This document shows positions 8,780 through 18,949 of a DNA stretch of 64,000 bases, piece after piece. Under the pieces are notes generated by a model. The model saw only the letters and a list, made by a program, of their open reading frames with translations, was not told the DNA's origin and did no database searches. Origin of the DNA: Gammaproteobacteria bacterium (lineage in GTDB: Bacteria > Pseudomonadota > Gammaproteobacteria > Xanthomonadales > Wenzhouxiangellaceae); contig JAHJQV010000027.1 in the NCBI GenBank assembly GCA_018819105.1, positions 99,225 through 163,224 of the forward strand, in the 5' to 3' direction. Numbering within the stretch: the first letter of the stretch is position 1; every line of letters begins with the position of its first letter. A program made the translations under genes and the position numbers.

Positions 8780-10261
8780 TCAGCCTCTGGACTCTTCCAG
8801 CCCACCCTGCAGCACATATTTCATTTGCAGAAACTCTTCCATGCCATGGCGTGAGCCCTCGCGGCCCAGGCCGGACTCCTTGACCCCGCCGAACGGCGCC
8901 ACCTCGGTGGAGATGATGCCGGCATTGACGCCGACAATGCCGTATTCCAACGCTTCCTGCACCCGCCAGATGCGACCGATGTCGCGGGCATAGAAATACG
9001 CGGCCAGACCGGCGCGGGTGGCATTGGCCAGTTGAATGGCTTCGGCTTCGTCGTGAAACCGTGTCAACGCCGCCACCGGGCCAAAGATCTCCTCGCTGGC
9101 GATGGCCATGCCACCTTGAATGCCGGTGAGCACGGTGGGCGGGTAATAACGCTGTGCATCCAGACCACCCAGTTCGCCCTGCCAGTGACACGCAGCGCCC
9201 TGCGCCAGCGCGTCATCAACCAGCCGCTGCACCTTGTCGCGGCCAGCGCGGTTGATCAGCGGGCCCAGCATGACGCCGTCGCCGGTGCCCATCCCCTGTT
9301 TCATTTCGCCCACCCGGTCGCGCAGCCGGTCGGCAAACTCGGCGTATACGTCATCCTGCACCAGGATGCGGTTGGCACAGACACAGGTCTGGCCGGTGTT
9401 GCGGAACTTGCTCACCATCAGGCCGTCCACCGCCGCATCCAGATCGGCGTCAGCAAACACGATGAACGGCGCATTGCCGCCCAGTTCCATGGCGGTCTTT
9501 TTCACCGTCGATGCACACTGACGCATGAGCAGCTTGCCCACTGCGGTGGAACCGGTAAAAGACAGCATGGCCACGTCAGGATGACTGGACAGCACCTCGC
9601 CCACCGCCGCCGCCTGATTGCTGGTGACGATGTTGAACACGCCGGGCGGAAAGCCGGCCTCGTCGGCGAGCACAGCCAGCGCCAGCGCTGTCAGCGGGGT
9701 TTCTTCCGAGGGCTTGATCACCACCGGACAACCGGCCGCGAGTGCCGGGGTGGCTTTGCGGGTGATCATGGCGGCGGGAAAATTCCATGGCGTGATCGAG
9801 GCCACCACCCCGATCGGCTGGCGCAGCACCTGGATGCGTGCGTCCGGCCAGGGTGACGGAATCAACTCGCCATAAGCGCGCTTGGCCTCCTCGGCAAACC
9901 ATTGCACAAACGACGCCGCATAGCCGATTTCGCCCTGCGCCTCGGCCAGCGGCTTGCCCTGCTCGCGGGTGATCAGCATGGCCAGATCGTCGGCGTGCTG
10001 CAGCATCAGCTGATACCAGCGATAGAGGATCTCGCTGCGCTGCTTGGCCGTCAGCGCACGCCAGCCGGCAAAAGCACTGTCCGCAGCGCTGATCGCAGCG
10101 CTTGTGTCATCGGCACCCAGATCACTGACCTCCGCCAGCAGTTCTCCCGTGGCCGGATCGTGCACAGCAAAGCTGGCACCTGAAGCCGCCGCCTGCCAGC
10201 GGCCATCGATCCAGGCCTGGTGCTTGAGCAAATCCTCACGGGCCAGCTTGATTGTGGTCAT
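8780..10261 (-). CDS. gabD: Succinate-semialdehyde dehydrogenase
   Basis: A 493-residue NAD(P)-dependent aldehyde dehydrogenase that most closely fits GabD, oxidising succinate semialdehyde to succinate in GABA breakdown. The motifs are TPWNFPAAMI, FTGSTAVGKLL (cofactor binding), ELGGNAPF (general-base Glu) and NTGQTCVCANR (catalytic Cys). The C-terminal FGGVKESGLGREGSRHGMEEFL is typical of the SSADH group. I chose the ATG at 10261 because AGGAAA lies eight bases upstream; the frame continues 21 codons further. It converges on katG. The substrate is assigned by family only, and related semialdehydes are possible. Confidence 0.9.
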   Translation of the reverse strand: MTTIKLAREDLLKHQAWIDGRWQAAASGASFAVHDPATGELLAEVSDLGADDTSAAISAADSAFAGWRALTAKQRSEILYRWYQLMLQHADDLAMLITREQGKPLAEAQGEIGYAASFVQWFAEEAKRAYGELIPSPWPDARIQVLRQPIGVVASITPWNFPAAMITRKATPALAAGCPVVIKPSEETPLTALALAVLADEAGFPPGVFNIVTSNQAAAVGEVLSSHPDVAMLSFTGSTAVGKLLMRQCASTVKKTAMELGGNAPFIVFADADLDAAVDGLMVSKFRNTGQTCVCANRILVQDDVYAEFADRLRDRVGEMKQGMGTGDGVMLGPLINRAGRDKVQRLVDDALAQGAACHWQGELGGLDAQRYYPPTVLTGIQGGMAIASEEIFGPVAALTRFHDEAEAIQLANATRAGLAAYFYARDIGRIWRVQEALEYGIVGVNAGIISTEVAPFGGVKESGLGREGSRHGMEEFLQMKYVLQGGLEESRG

Positions 10262-10583
10262 GACAGTGTTTCCTGAGATTGTGAATTGGCTGCAGACAAT
10301 GAACCCCAGCGAAGTGGCCGACATTCAGGCGCAGATTATAACAAGCCGCCGACAAGGACCGGCTGCAGTCTGTTGCGGGCAGCGTGCGGCAACATTTTTT
10401 TATCTGATTTGGCCAATGCGCTGAGAGAATATCTGCTCACAGGCGTCAAGATATTCTGGTCACAGGTATCTTGCTTTGAACCTGCGCGGACCAGAACCCA
10501 AAAAAACGACAACAATCAGCCGGCCACCAGCCCGGCTTGCCGGCAGCATGGATTTGCATGGCCATTTTTCAGGGAGAAACTGA
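10262..10583. other. Divergent intergenic region gabD / HAMP gene
   Basis: This 322-bp gap separates two divergent genes and must hold both promoters. It contains an AT-rich tract with an uninterrupted T-run near 10393-10400 and the ribosome-binding AGGGAGA near 10570. I see no gene and no clear hairpin. Confidence 0.4.
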
Positions 10584-11864
10584 ATGACATTATCACTACG
10601 CAGCCAGATCATTCTGGCGTTGCTTACCCTTGCAGCAATCTTCGTCACGCTGTTGACGCTGCAATCGAGAAGTTTTGAACAGGCGCTGAGCGACCAGAGC
10701 CTGCTTACCGAAGGCCAGAGCCTGTTGCAGCAGATCAACACGCTGCAGCGACGGGGTGCCGGCTATGCCGCCGTGGCACCACGCGACTGGGAAAGCTACA
10801 ACCGCGATGTCGCCGTCATCTACAGCGGTTGGCAGGAAGATCTGGCCGCCCTGCAGCAAAACGTCACTGCGCTGGCCGCCAGGGCCCGCACACAGTTCAG
10901 CGACGATGCCGGCATCATGCAGCAATTGCAGACACTGCAGGACGCCTACCAGGGTTTTCGCAACGGTCTGAACGAAAAAATCGGCGACAATCCGGAACGC
11001 CCGCGACTGGAATGGGGTGCGGAGTATCTGGCCGCACAGTCGCCGGTGCTGAGCGAGCGTGCGCAAAGTTTCAACTCGGCCGTGGCCCGCCAGGTGCAGC
11101 AGCATGTGGATCGTGCCCGCAGTCAGCAACTGCTGGCCTGGGCGGTGGCAGCCGTCGCACTGATGTTGATTGTGGCCTGGTTCTGGTTTCGCGTCATCCG
11201 CCGCATCGGCAACGTCAACGACAGTTGCCGCGCGGTGTCTGCCGGCGAATTCGGCACCCGCGCACCGGAAGCAGGAAACGACGAGTTGAGCACGCTGGCG
11301 CGATCGTTCAACCAGTTGTCCTCACGCACCAGGGTGGTGCTGGGCATGCTGGACAAACTGCCAGCCGATGCACCACCGGCGGATGTGTTTGATCTGCTGT
11401 GGAGCGAGTCGGCCGATCATCTCGGTCATCACTGGCAGGGTCTGTTCGAGGTCAATCCACTCACCCGCGTGGCCGTGCTGACTGCCCAGCAACAGCGCGA
11501 GGGTGTGGATTTCAATGAGCAGGCGATGAACTACCCGATGCGCGCAATTCTGCAGGAGATGGCCGATCAGGGCAGCACGGTCTGGTCGCTGGACAACCTG
11601 CGCCATCACACACTCGAGCAGGCGGAATCCAGACTGCTGCGTGAGCTGTCACGCCGCGGCATGCACCGCATCGCGGTGGTGCTGTTGCAGGATCCGGCCA
11701 ATCAGCGCAGCCGGCTGCTGGCATTTGCCTGGCCGGAAACCTCTGCCGATCACCCCGGAACCAGCCGCTTTCTGGCCAGCCTCAGCCGCTTTTTCAGCAG
11801 TCTGCTGTTCCCGCAGGAACGTCCCGCTGCAGCCACCAGAACCAGCACCGCAGCCAGCGGCTAA
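10584..11864 (+). CDS. HAMP-domain membrane sensor without output kinase
   Basis: A 426-residue inner-membrane protein. One transmembrane helix lies near residues 8-25 and a second near 185-205 (LLAWAVAAVALMLIVAWFWF), enclosing a ~155-residue, mostly helical periplasmic domain. A HAMP-like linker follows (RVIRRIGNVNDSCRAVSAGEFGTRAPEAGNDELSTLARSFNQL). The cytoplasmic C-terminal half has a GAF-like feel (helix-rich, QQQREGVDFNEQAMNYPMRAIL) but no histidine kinase, GGDEF or methyl-accepting signature. It probably senses an external cue and signals through a partner protein. The gene ends about 120 bp before parE on the same strand. Confidence 0.65.
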   Translation: MTLSLRSQIILALLTLAAIFVTLLTLQSRSFEQALSDQSLLTEGQSLLQQINTLQRRGAGYAAVAPRDWESYNRDVAVIYSGWQEDLAALQQNVTALAARARTQFSDDAGIMQQLQTLQDAYQGFRNGLNEKIGDNPERPRLEWGAEYLAAQSPVLSERAQSFNSAVARQVQQHVDRARSQQLLAWAVAAVALMLIVAWFWFRVIRRIGNVNDSCRAVSAGEFGTRAPEAGNDELSTLARSFNQLSSRTRVVLGMLDKLPADAPPADVFDLLWSESADHLGHHWQGLFEVNPLTRVAVLTAQQQREGVDFNEQAMNYPMRAILQEMADQGSTVWSLDNLRHHTLEQAESRLLRELSRRGMHRIAVVLLQDPANQRSRLLAFAWPETSADHPGTSRFLASLSRFFSSLLFPQERPAAATRTSTAASG

Positions 11865-11987
11865 AACCCCCGCACGCTGCCGCCATCTGCACCAGCAGAC
11901 GCGTATAATGTGACGATTGTCCGTGGCCCTGCCACGGCATGGCGGTCGTGCACCGCCACCCCCCAGTCGCCAGCAACCGCAGCAACC

Positions 11988-13868
11988 ATGAGCAAGCAAT
12001 ATCAATCCGCCGACATCGAGGTGTTGACCGGCCTGGAGCCGGTGCGCCGCCGACCGGGCATGTACACCGACACCAGCCGTCCCAATCATCTGGTGCAGGA
12101 GGTGGTCGACAACAGTGTCGATGAGGCGCTGGCAGGCCATGCCAGCAACATCCAGGTCATTGTGCACGACGACGACAGCATCGAAGTCATCGACGATGGC
12201 CGTGGCATGCCGGTGGACGAGCATCCCGAACACAAACTGTCCGGTGTCGAGCTGATCCTCGGTCGCTTGCACGCCGGCGGCAAGTTTTCCGACAAGAACT
12301 ACCAGTTTTCCGGCGGTCTGCACGGCGTTGGCGTGTCGGTGGTCAATGCATTGTCCAGCGAACTGCAGGTCACGGTGCGCCGTGACGGACAGGTTTATTG
12401 CATGCATTTCGCCGGTGGCGACAAAACCAGCGCATTGCAGATCGTCGACAAGACCAGCAAGAAGGACACTGGCACCAGCATCCGTTTTCGACCGGATGCG
12501 CAATATTTCGATCAGCCCAAACTGTCACTGCGCCAGTTGCGCCACAACCTCAAAGCCAAAGCGGTGCTGTGCCCGGGACTGCACATCAGCCTGCAGCTGC
12601 CCGGTCAGGACATCGAGCATTGGCACTTCGAAGATGGTTTGAAGGATTATCTGCTGGAAGCCCTGGGCATGCAGGAGCAGCTGCCGGTGCCGCCATTCAT
12701 GGGCGATTTCAGCGCCGAGCGTGAACAGGTGAGCTGGGCGCTGTGCTGGGTGCCGGAAGGCGAATTGCTGCAGGAAAGTTACGCCAACCTGATCCCCACC
12801 CCACAGCATGGCACCCACGTCAATGGCCTGCGCAGCGGTCTGGTCGAGGCCATGCGCGAATTCTGTGACATTCACAACCTGCTGCCACGCGGCATCCGAC
12901 TGGCGCCCGATGATGTCTGGGAACGGGTCGCGTTCGTGCTCTCGGTGAAGCTCAGTGATCCACAGTTCAGTGGCCAGACCAAGGAGCGGCTGAGCTCGCG
13001 CAGCATCGCCACCTATGTCACCCAGGCCAGCAAGGATGCCTTCAGTCTGTGGCTGAACCAGCATGTCGAAACCGGCCAGGCCATCGCCGAGTTGGCCATC
13101 TCCAGAGCCCGCCAGCGCCTGCAGGCCAGCAAGCAGGTGAAACGCAAGCGCATCACCGCAGGCCCCGCCCTGCCCGGCAAGCTGGCCGACTGCAGCAGTC
13201 AGGATCTGGCGCTGACCGAGCTGTTTCTGGTCGAGGGCGATTCCGCCGGTGGCTCAGCCAAACAGGCCAGAAACCGCGAGTTTCAGGCCATCATGCCCTT
13301 GCGCGGCAAGATTCTGAATACATGGGAAGTGGACTCGTCGCAGGTGCTGGCGTCGCAGGAAGTGCACGATCTGGCCATTGCCATTGGCGTCGACCCCGGC
13401 AGCGACAAGCTCGACGGTCTGCGCTACGGCAAGGTGATCGTGCTCGCCGATGCCGATTCCGACGGTCTGCACATTGCCACCCTGCTGGCGGCGCTGTTCA
13501 TGCAGCACTTCCGCCCGTTGGTGGATGCCGGCCATGTGTTCATTGCCATGCCGCCGCTGTATCGCATCGATGTCGGCAAGCAGGTGTTCTATGCGCTGGA
13601 CAACGAAGAACGGCAGATGCTGTATGAACGCATCCAGAAGGAAAACATGAAAGGCAAGGTGTCGGAGACCCGCTTCAAGGGGCTGGGCGAAATGAATCCG
13701 GCGCAACTGCGCGAGTCGACCATCAACCCGGACACGCGGCGCTTGCTGCAGCTGACCGTGGACGATGAACGTGCCACATTGAAAATCATGAACATGCTGC
13801 TGGCCAAGAAGCAGGCGTCGGATCGACGCGAGTGGCTGCAGCGCAAAGGCGATCAGGCAGAGCTATGA
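11988..13868 (+). CDS. parE: DNA topoisomerase IV subunit B
   Basis: The 626-residue ATPase subunit of topoisomerase IV, which decatenates daughter chromosomes. The GHKL ATPase domain shows [19 protein letters not shown] and [15 protein letters not shown]. The TOPRIM domain has [16 protein letters not shown] and [18 protein letters not shown]; the Ser-Asp-Gly-Leu-His form is typical of ParE rather than GyrB, and GyrB's extra insertion is missing. The length matches E. coli ParE (630). I chose the ATG at 11988, giving [26 protein letters not shown] at 11904-11909 may be its -10. It overlaps parC by ATGA. Confidence 0.96.
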   Translation: MSKQYQSADIEVLTGLEPVRRRPGMYTDTSRPNHLVQEVVDNSVDEALAGHASNIQVIVHDDDSIEVIDDGRGMPVDEHPEHKLSGVELILGRLHAGGKFSDKNYQFSGGLHGVGVSVVNALSSELQVTVRRDGQVYCMHFAGGDKTSALQIVDKTSKKDTGTSIRFRPDAQYFDQPKLSLRQLRHNLKAKAVLCPGLHISLQLPGQDIEHWHFEDGLKDYLLEALGMQEQLPVPPFMGDFSAEREQVSWALCWVPEGELLQESYANLIPTPQHGTHVNGLRSGLVEAMREFCDIHNLLPRGIRLAPDDVWERVAFVLSVKLSDPQFSGQTKERLSSRSIATYVTQASKDAFSLWLNQHVETGQAIAELAISRARQRLQASKQVKRKRITAGPALPGKLADCSSQDLALTELFLVEGDSAGGSAKQARNREFQAIMPLRGKILNTWEVDSSQVLASQEVHDLAIAIGVDPGSDKLDGLRYGKVIVLADADSDGLHIATLLAALFMQHFRPLVDAGHVFIAMPPLYRIDVGKQVFYALDNEERQMLYERIQKENMKGKVSETRFKGLGEMNPAQLRESTINPDTRRLLQLTVDDERATLKIMNMLLAKKQASDRREWLQRKGDQAEL

Positions 13869-16114
13869 ACAGCAGCACCGAACACCAGTCATTCGAAATC
13901 GAGCCCCTGCGCAACTATGCCGAGCGCGCCTATCTGAACTATGCCATGTACGTGGTGCATGACCGCGCCCTGCCGCATGTGGGCGACGGTCTCAAACCGG
14001 TGCAGCGCCGCATCGTCTACGCCATGTCCGAACTGGGACTGTCGGCCACATCCAAACCGAAAAAATCGGCCCGCACGGTCGGCGACGTGATCGGCAAATT
14101 TCATCCGCATGGCGACAGCTCCTGTTACGAGGCCATGGTGCTGATGGCGCAGCCGTTCTCATACCGCTATCCGCTGGTTGACGGCCACGGCAATTTCGGC
14201 TCACCGGACGATCCGAAATCGTTTGCCGCCATGCGCTACACCGAATCGCGCCTCACCGCCTACGCGCGCTCGCTGCTGCAGGAGCTGCCGCTGGGCACGG
14301 TGGACTGGGTGCCAAACTTCGATGGCACACTGAAGGAACCGCAGCGGCTTCCGGCGCGGCTCCCCAATGTGCTGCTCAATGGTGCCTCCGGCATTGCCGT
14401 GGGTCTGGCCACCGACATTCCGCCGCACAATCTGCGTGAAGTGGTCAGTGCCACCATCCACCTGCTGGAACAGCCCAAGGCCAGCGTGGCCGATCTGTGT
14501 GAACACGTGCAGGCCCCGGATTTCCCCGGTGGTGCCGAGATCATTTCCAGCCGTGACGAGTTGCTGCAGATCTACTCGACCGGCAACGGCATGCTGCGCA
14601 GCCGCAGCATCTGGCATCGCGAGGGCGACAACATCATCATCTCGGCCCTGCCCTATCAGGTCTCACCGGCGCGCGTGCAGGAGCAGATCGCGGCACAGAT
14701 GCAGGCCAAAAAACTGCCCATGCTGGAGGATCTGCGTGATGAATCAGATCAGGACCACGCCATCCGTCTGGTGCTGATACCGCGTTCCAACCGGGTCAAC
14801 CTGGAGCAACTGATGCAGCATCTGTTTGCCACCACCGATCTGGAACGCAGCCACCGCGTGAATCTCAACGTCATCGGACTCAATGGCCGACCGGACTGCC
14901 TCAACCTGAAACAGTTGCTGCAGCAGTGGCTGCAGTTTCGCACCGACACCGTGACCCGGCGGCTGGAATACCGGCTGGATCAGGTGGTGGATCGCCTGCA
15001 CGTGCTGGCCGGCCTGCTTATCGCCTACCTCAACATTGATGAAGTCATCCACATCATCCGCACTGAGGACGATCCCAAGCCGGTGCTGATGCGCCGCTTT
15101 GAGCTCACCGGCACCCAGGCCGAAGCGATTCTGGAGCTGAAACTGCGGCATCTGGCCAGGCTGGAAGAAATGCGCATCCGCGGCGAACAGGACGAACTGG
15201 AGACCGAGCGCCGGCAGCTGGAGACCCTGCTTGGCTCGAAACGCAAGCTGCGCAATCTGATCCGTGATGAATTGCTGGAAGATGCCGAGCGCTATGGCGA
15301 TGCGCGCCGCTCACCACTGGTCCAGCGCGCTGCTGCGCAGGCCTACAGCGAATCCGATCTGCTGCCCAGCGAGCCGATCACCGTGGTCATGTCCAGCCAG
15401 GGCTGGGTGCGTTCGGCAAAAGGCCACGATGTGGAGCCGGACAGTCTGAATTACCGCACCGGCGATGGATTTGCCCATGCCGCGATCGGGCGCAGCAACC
15501 AGCAGGTGGTGTTTTTCGACCACAGCGGCCGGGCCTATGCCATGGCAGCGCATCAACTGCCGTCCGCACGCGGCCACGGCGAGCCGTTGACGAGCAAATT
15601 TTCACCACCGCCAGATGCCCGCTTCTGCGGCCTGGTGCTGGCCAAAGAGACCAGCACTGTGCTGCTGGCAAGCAGCCACGGCTATGGCTTCCAGACGCAA
15701 TTTGAGCACCTGCTGAGTCGCCAGAAAGCGGGCAAACAGGTGGTCACGGTTCCGCCCCATGCCACCCTGCTGCCGCCGGTGCTGGTGGATGATCCGGCCA
15801 AAGACCTGCTGGTGGCCATCAGCAGCGACGGCCATTTGCTGGCGGTTGCGCTCAGCGAAGTGCCGGAGCTGGCGCGCGGCAAAGGCAACAAGCTGATCAA
15901 CATCCCGGCAGCGAAACTGAAATCGGGTGAGCTCAGCGTGGTGGCCATGACCACCTTGTCAGCGCAGCAGGAATTGCTCATCTGGGCCGGCAAACGTTAT
16001 CTGAAAATGCGCTGGAACGATGTGCAGGACTACCGTGGCGAGCGTGCCCAGCGCGGTAAGAAACTGCCCCGTGGCTATCAGCAGGTCAGTCATATCGAAC
16101 GCAAGTCACTGTAG
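13865..16114 (+). CDS. parC: DNA topoisomerase IV subunit A
   Basis: The 749-residue DNA-cleaving subunit of topoisomerase IV. The catalytic tyrosine is in [10 protein letters not shown]. The quinolone-resistance region [13 protein letters not shown] keeps the serine and glutamate equivalent to Ser80 and Glu84 of E. coli, so no classical resistance substitution is present. The C-terminal beta-pinwheel follows ([26 protein letters not shown] and similar blades). Its start overlaps the parE stop by 4 bp, so the two subunits are co-translated. Confidence 0.96.
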   Translation: MNSSTEHQSFEIEPLRNYAERAYLNYAMYVVHDRALPHVGDGLKPVQRRIVYAMSELGLSATSKPKKSARTVGDVIGKFHPHGDSSCYEAMVLMAQPFSYRYPLVDGHGNFGSPDDPKSFAAMRYTESRLTAYARSLLQELPLGTVDWVPNFDGTLKEPQRLPARLPNVLLNGASGIAVGLATDIPPHNLREVVSATIHLLEQPKASVADLCEHVQAPDFPGGAEIISSRDELLQIYSTGNGMLRSRSIWHREGDNIIISALPYQVSPARVQEQIAAQMQAKKLPMLEDLRDESDQDHAIRLVLIPRSNRVNLEQLMQHLFATTDLERSHRVNLNVIGLNGRPDCLNLKQLLQQWLQFRTDTVTRRLEYRLDQVVDRLHVLAGLLIAYLNIDEVIHIIRTEDDPKPVLMRRFELTGTQAEAILELKLRHLARLEEMRIRGEQDELETERRQLETLLGSKRKLRNLIRDELLEDAERYGDARRSPLVQRAAAQAYSESDLLPSEPITVVMSSQGWVRSAKGHDVEPDSLNYRTGDGFAHAAIGRSNQQVVFFDHSGRAYAMAAHQLPSARGHGEPLTSKFSPPPDARFCGLVLAKETSTVLLASSHGYGFQTQFEHLLSRQKAGKQVVTVPPHATLLPPVLVDDPAKDLLVAISSDGHLLAVALSEVPELARGKGNKLINIPAAKLKSGELSVVAMTTLSAQQELLIWAGKRYLKMRWNDVQDYRGERAQRGKKLPRGYQQVSHIERKSL

Positions 16115-16122
16115 CCAGAGTC

Positions 16123-16788
16123 ATGCTATTGTCGCCAGCCCACGGGTTTATGTTTGTGCACGTCCCGAGAACGGCAGGCAGCAGCATGGTGCAGGTATTG
16201 CAACCCGCCTGTTTGCCCGCCAAACACAGTCTATGGAGCAAGCTGATTTACCGCATGCGTGTTCAAGCGCTGTGGCAGAGCTGTCATTTTCGCCATCACG
16301 AACGCGTGCAGGCCGTGCGTGCCCGGCTGCCGGAAGCCGTGCGCAACAACCTGTTCAGCTTTGCCTTCGTGCGCAATCCCTACGACTGGCTGGTGTCCCT
16401 GTTTGAGTATCAGCGACAAACCCCAGCGCACCGTAAACATGCCAGCGTCAGCAGCATGAGTTTTGCGGACTATGTCAGACATGAGATGATCCGCAACCGG
16501 CGTCACCAGTGGCACATGCTTTGCGATACGCAGCGGCGACCGCTGGTGCAGGCGATTGGGTGCCATGAGCACCTGGAGCAGGATTTTGCCAGCATCTGCC
16601 AGCGGCTGGGATTGGCGGATACGACGTTGCCGCATGTCAATCACAGTCGACATCGATGCTATCAGGACTATTATGACGAGGGCTTGCGCCAGCAGGTGGC
16701 GCAGCACTGGCAGATTGATCTGCAACTGTTCGGCTACGATTTCAGCGGCCGTAGCAACAATGCCAAAGCGAACTGCATGTTGTCGTGA
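16123..16788 (+). CDS. Sulfotransferase family protein
   Basis: A 221-residue protein with the PAPS-binding hallmarks of the sulfotransferase-2 type. The 5'-phosphosulfate loop is HVPRTAGSSM near residues 13-22 and the 3'-phosphate motif is FVRNPYDWLVSLFEYQR near residues 82-98. Such proteins transfer sulfate from PAPS to carbohydrate hydroxyls. No transmembrane helix is obvious. It follows parC by 8 bp, which suggests read-through from the topoisomerase operon although the functions are unrelated. A second, different sulfotransferase lies at 32975-34186. Confidence 0.75.
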   Translation: MLLSPAHGFMFVHVPRTAGSSMVQVLQPACLPAKHSLWSKLIYRMRVQALWQSCHFRHHERVQAVRARLPEAVRNNLFSFAFVRNPYDWLVSLFEYQRQTPAHRKHASVSSMSFADYVRHEMIRNRRHQWHMLCDTQRRPLVQAIGCHEHLEQDFASICQRLGLADTTLPHVNHSRHRCYQDYYDEGLRQQVAQHWQIDLQLFGYDFSGRSNNAKANCMLS

Positions 16789-16798
16789 TCACCACTGG

Positions 16799-16830
16799 CC
16801 CGCGTTATTCATGAATCTGAATAATGCGGG
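16799..16830. repeat. Collapsed palindromic MITE remnant
   Basis: CCCGCGTTATTCA (16799-16811) and TGAATAATGCGGG (16818-16830) form a 13-bp stem with one G-T pair and a 6-nt loop. The arms match the 17-bp terminal inverted repeats of the element at 32448-32625, so this looks like the two ends without the interior. It sits between convergent genes and may act as a hairpin stop, but no T-run follows. Confidence 0.65.
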
Positions 16831-16850
16831 TTAGCCTGAACTGACCTGAA

Positions 16851-17735
16851 TCAGTTGCTTGCCGCCGGCAGGGAAATGCCGGCGGCCTGCATGGTATTGA
16901 GCAACAGCATGGTCACCGTCATTGGCCCGACCCCGCCCGGCACCGGGGTGTACCAGCTCGCTTTCTGCTGCACCACAACCGCATCCAGATCACCGCACAG
17001 ACTGCCGTCCGGGGCGCGGTTCATGGCAATGTCCACCACCACGGCACCATCGCGCAACCAGTCCGCATCAACGATACCGGTGCGGCCCACCGCCGACACC
17101 AGCAGATCCGCCTGCCGCACATGCTGTTCCAGCTCGCGCGTGAAACGGTGGCAGATGGTCACGGTGGCACCGTCCAGCAGCAGTTCCAGCGCCATCGGTC
17201 GACCGACGATGTTGGAAGCCCCCACCACCACGGCATGCAGGCCACGGGTACTGATGCCATGATGGTGCAGCAGGGCCATCACCCCGCGCGGTGTGCACGG
17301 CCGGATGCCCGGATCACGCAACACCAGGCGGCCAATGTTCATGGCGTTGAAGCCATCCACATCCTTGGCCACGGCGATGCGCTCAAGCACCGTTTGCGTG
17401 CTGATGTGCGGCGGCAATGGCAGTTGCACGAGGATGCCATGGATGCTGGCATCGGCGTTCAGACGATCCACTTCAGCCACCAGATCAGCACTGCTGATGG
17501 TGGCCGGCAGGCGCACGATGCGCGAGTGGATGCCGGTGTGTTCACAGGCCTTGCTCTTGTTGCGCACATACACCGCCGAGGCCGGATCACTGCCCACCAG
17601 CAACACCGCCAGTCCCGGCACCTGGCCACCTTCGGCAACGTGTTGGGTGATGGCTGCGCGGATGTCATCGCGCATTGTCGCGGACAGCGCCAGACCATCC
17701 AGCTTCTGAGCGCTGTGTCCGTCCCGCTTGCTCAT
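16851..17735 (-). CDS. folD: Methylenetetrahydrofolate dehydrogenase/cyclohydrolase
   Basis: A 294-residue bifunctional enzyme of one-carbon metabolism that interconverts 5,10-methylene-, methenyl- and 10-formyl-THF. Visible family motifs are YVRNKSKACEHTGI (contains the catalytic Tyr and Lys), DGILVQLPLP-type block (HGILVQLPLPPHI), KDVDGFNAMNIG, VVVGASNIVGRPMALELL (NADP loop) and PVPGGVGPMTVTMLL. I chose the ATG at 17735, which overlaps the upstream MoeB stop by ATGA; the frame runs further upstream only through the repeated 3' end of that gene. It is the last gene of the der-moeB-folD run. Confidence 0.95.
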   Translation of the reverse strand: MSKRDGHSAQKLDGLALSATMRDDIRAAITQHVAEGGQVPGLAVLLVGSDPASAVYVRNKSKACEHTGIHSRIVRLPATISSADLVAEVDRLNADASIHGILVQLPLPPHISTQTVLERIAVAKDVDGFNAMNIGRLVLRDPGIRPCTPRGVMALLHHHGISTRGLHAVVVGASNIVGRPMALELLLDGATVTICHRFTRELEQHVRQADLLVSAVGRTGIVDADWLRDGAVVVDIAMNRAPDGSLCGDLDAVVVQQKASWYTPVPGGVGPMTVTMLLLNTMQAAGISLPAASN

Positions 17736-18949
17736 CGCAGTCGCTCCGCCCTGGGCCTGGCTGCATGAGGCCTGGCTGCATGAGGCCTGGCTGCATGAGG
17801 CCTGGCTGCGCTGTGACGCTGCCCGGCGCATACCTCGCAGTTTGCGTCGGCGCGCATGCCTGATAGGGTGAAAGCGGTGTCCAGCGTGTTGATCTGCAAC
17901 AGTTTGCCAGTCAGCACGCTCGGCAGGCGCAGACACAGTTTGATCGCCTCGATCGCCTGCATGACCCCGGCCACACCGGGCACCGCTCCGAGCACACCGG
18001 CCTCGCTGCAGGACGGCCGGTCACCGGCCTGCGGGAACAGGCACTGATAGCATGGGGCATCGGCCTGCGCTGACGGCCAGAACACCGCCAGTTGCGCCAC
18101 GAAGCCTTCCACTGCAGCGTACACCATGGGTTTGTCCAGCGCCACGCAGGCGCGATTGACCAGATAGCGGGTGGCATAGTTGTCGCTGCCATCAACCACC
18201 ACGTCGTAAGCATCGGTGATGATGGTGCTGACATTGGCCTCGTCCAGCCGCACTGCATGGGTGTCCACCTGCACTTCCGGATTGAGCTGTTTCAGCCGCG
18301 CCCGCGCCGACTCGGTTTTCATCTCGCCGCACATTGATGTGCTGTGCAGGATCTGCCGTTGCAGGTTGGAGAGTTCGATGCGATCGTCGTCGACAATGCC
18401 GATGCGGCCGACTCCGGCAGCGGCCAGATACAGCGCAGCCGGGCTGCCCAGACCACCGGCACCGATCACCAGCACACTGCTGTCGAGCAGACGTTGCTGG
18501 CCGGCTGCTGCAATTTGCGGCAGTTGCAGATGTCTGGCATATCGCTGTTGCTGGGCGATGCTCAGGCCAGCGTTATCCGCTGTGGCCGGCAGTTGCTGTG
18601 GCAGTCCGGCACGCTGCCAGGCGTGCATGCCGCCACGCAGACTGCACACCTGCTGATAGCCCAGCTGCTGCAGCGTTTGCGCCGCCAGCACCGAGCGCAG
18701 ACCCTGGGCACAAACCAGCAGCAGCGGCTGCTCGCGGTCGAGCAGCCATTGCGGCAGCTGCATTTCCAGCCGGCCACGGCTGCAATGCCTGGCGCCACGG
18801 ATCATGCCCTGGCTCAGTTCATCTGCCTCGCGCACATCCAGCACCAGCCAGCCGTCGCGCTGCATGCCGCTGACCTGCTGCGGATCCACTTCCGTCACTG
18901 CTGCCCGCGCGACAGCCAGCATCTGCTCGACTGTGGTCGGTGTCGTCAT
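17732..18949 (-). CDS. moeB: Rhodanese-MoeB/ThiF fusion adenylyltransferase
   Basis: A 405-residue E1-like enzyme that adenylates the C-terminal glycine of a sulfur-carrier protein such as MoaD or ThiS. The N-terminal ~105 residues are a rhodanese domain with active loop VCAQGLRS. The ThiF/MoeB domain then shows VLVIGAGGLGSPAALYLAAAGVG, NLQRQILH, DGSDNYATRYLVN and a four-cysteine zinc site (CYQC and CEVC). In the better-known MOCS3-type fusion the rhodanese is at the other end. The last ~20 residues are a low-complexity AARPH repeat encoded by a 15-bp tandem repeat. It overlaps der and folD by a few bases on either side. Confidence 0.9.
   Translation of the reverse strand: MTTPTTVEQMLAVARAAVTEVDPQQVSGMQRDGWLVLDVREADELSQGMIRGARHCSRGRLEMQLPQWLLDREQPLLLVCAQGLRSVLAAQTLQQLGYQQVCSLRGGMHAWQRAGLPQQLPATADNAGLSIAQQQRYARHLQLPQIAAAGQQRLLDSSVLVIGAGGLGSPAALYLAAAGVGRIGIVDDDRIELSNLQRQILHSTSMCGEMKTESARARLKQLNPEVQVDTHAVRLDEANVSTIITDAYDVVVDGSDNYATRYLVNRACVALDKPMVYAAVEGFVAQLAVFWPSAQADAPCYQCLFPQAGDRPSCSEAGVLGAVPGVAGVMQAIEAIKLCLRLPSVLTGKLLQINTLDTAFTLSGMRADANCEVCAGQRHSAARPHAARPHAARPHAARPRAERLR
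17755..17809. repeat. 15-bp tandem repeat at the moeB 3' end
   Basis: Three perfect copies of GCCTGGCTGCATGAG (17755-17769, 17770-17784, 17785-17799) and a 10-bp partial copy. Because 15 is divisible by three, the expansion keeps the moeB frame and appears as repeated Ala-Ala-Arg-Pro-His just before the stop and the folD start. Confidence 0.95.

Noticed and set aside
8751..9191. Additional minus-strand frame within gabD
   Set aside because: Alternative frame of gabD, which has intact catalytic motifs.
14088..14140. Quinolone-resistance substitutions in ParC
   Set aside because: The Ser and Glu positions in [11 protein letters not shown] are wild type.
17755..17809. Possible CRISPR or regulatory array in the moeB end
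   Set aside because: It is a simple 15-bp in-frame tandem duplication with no spacers.
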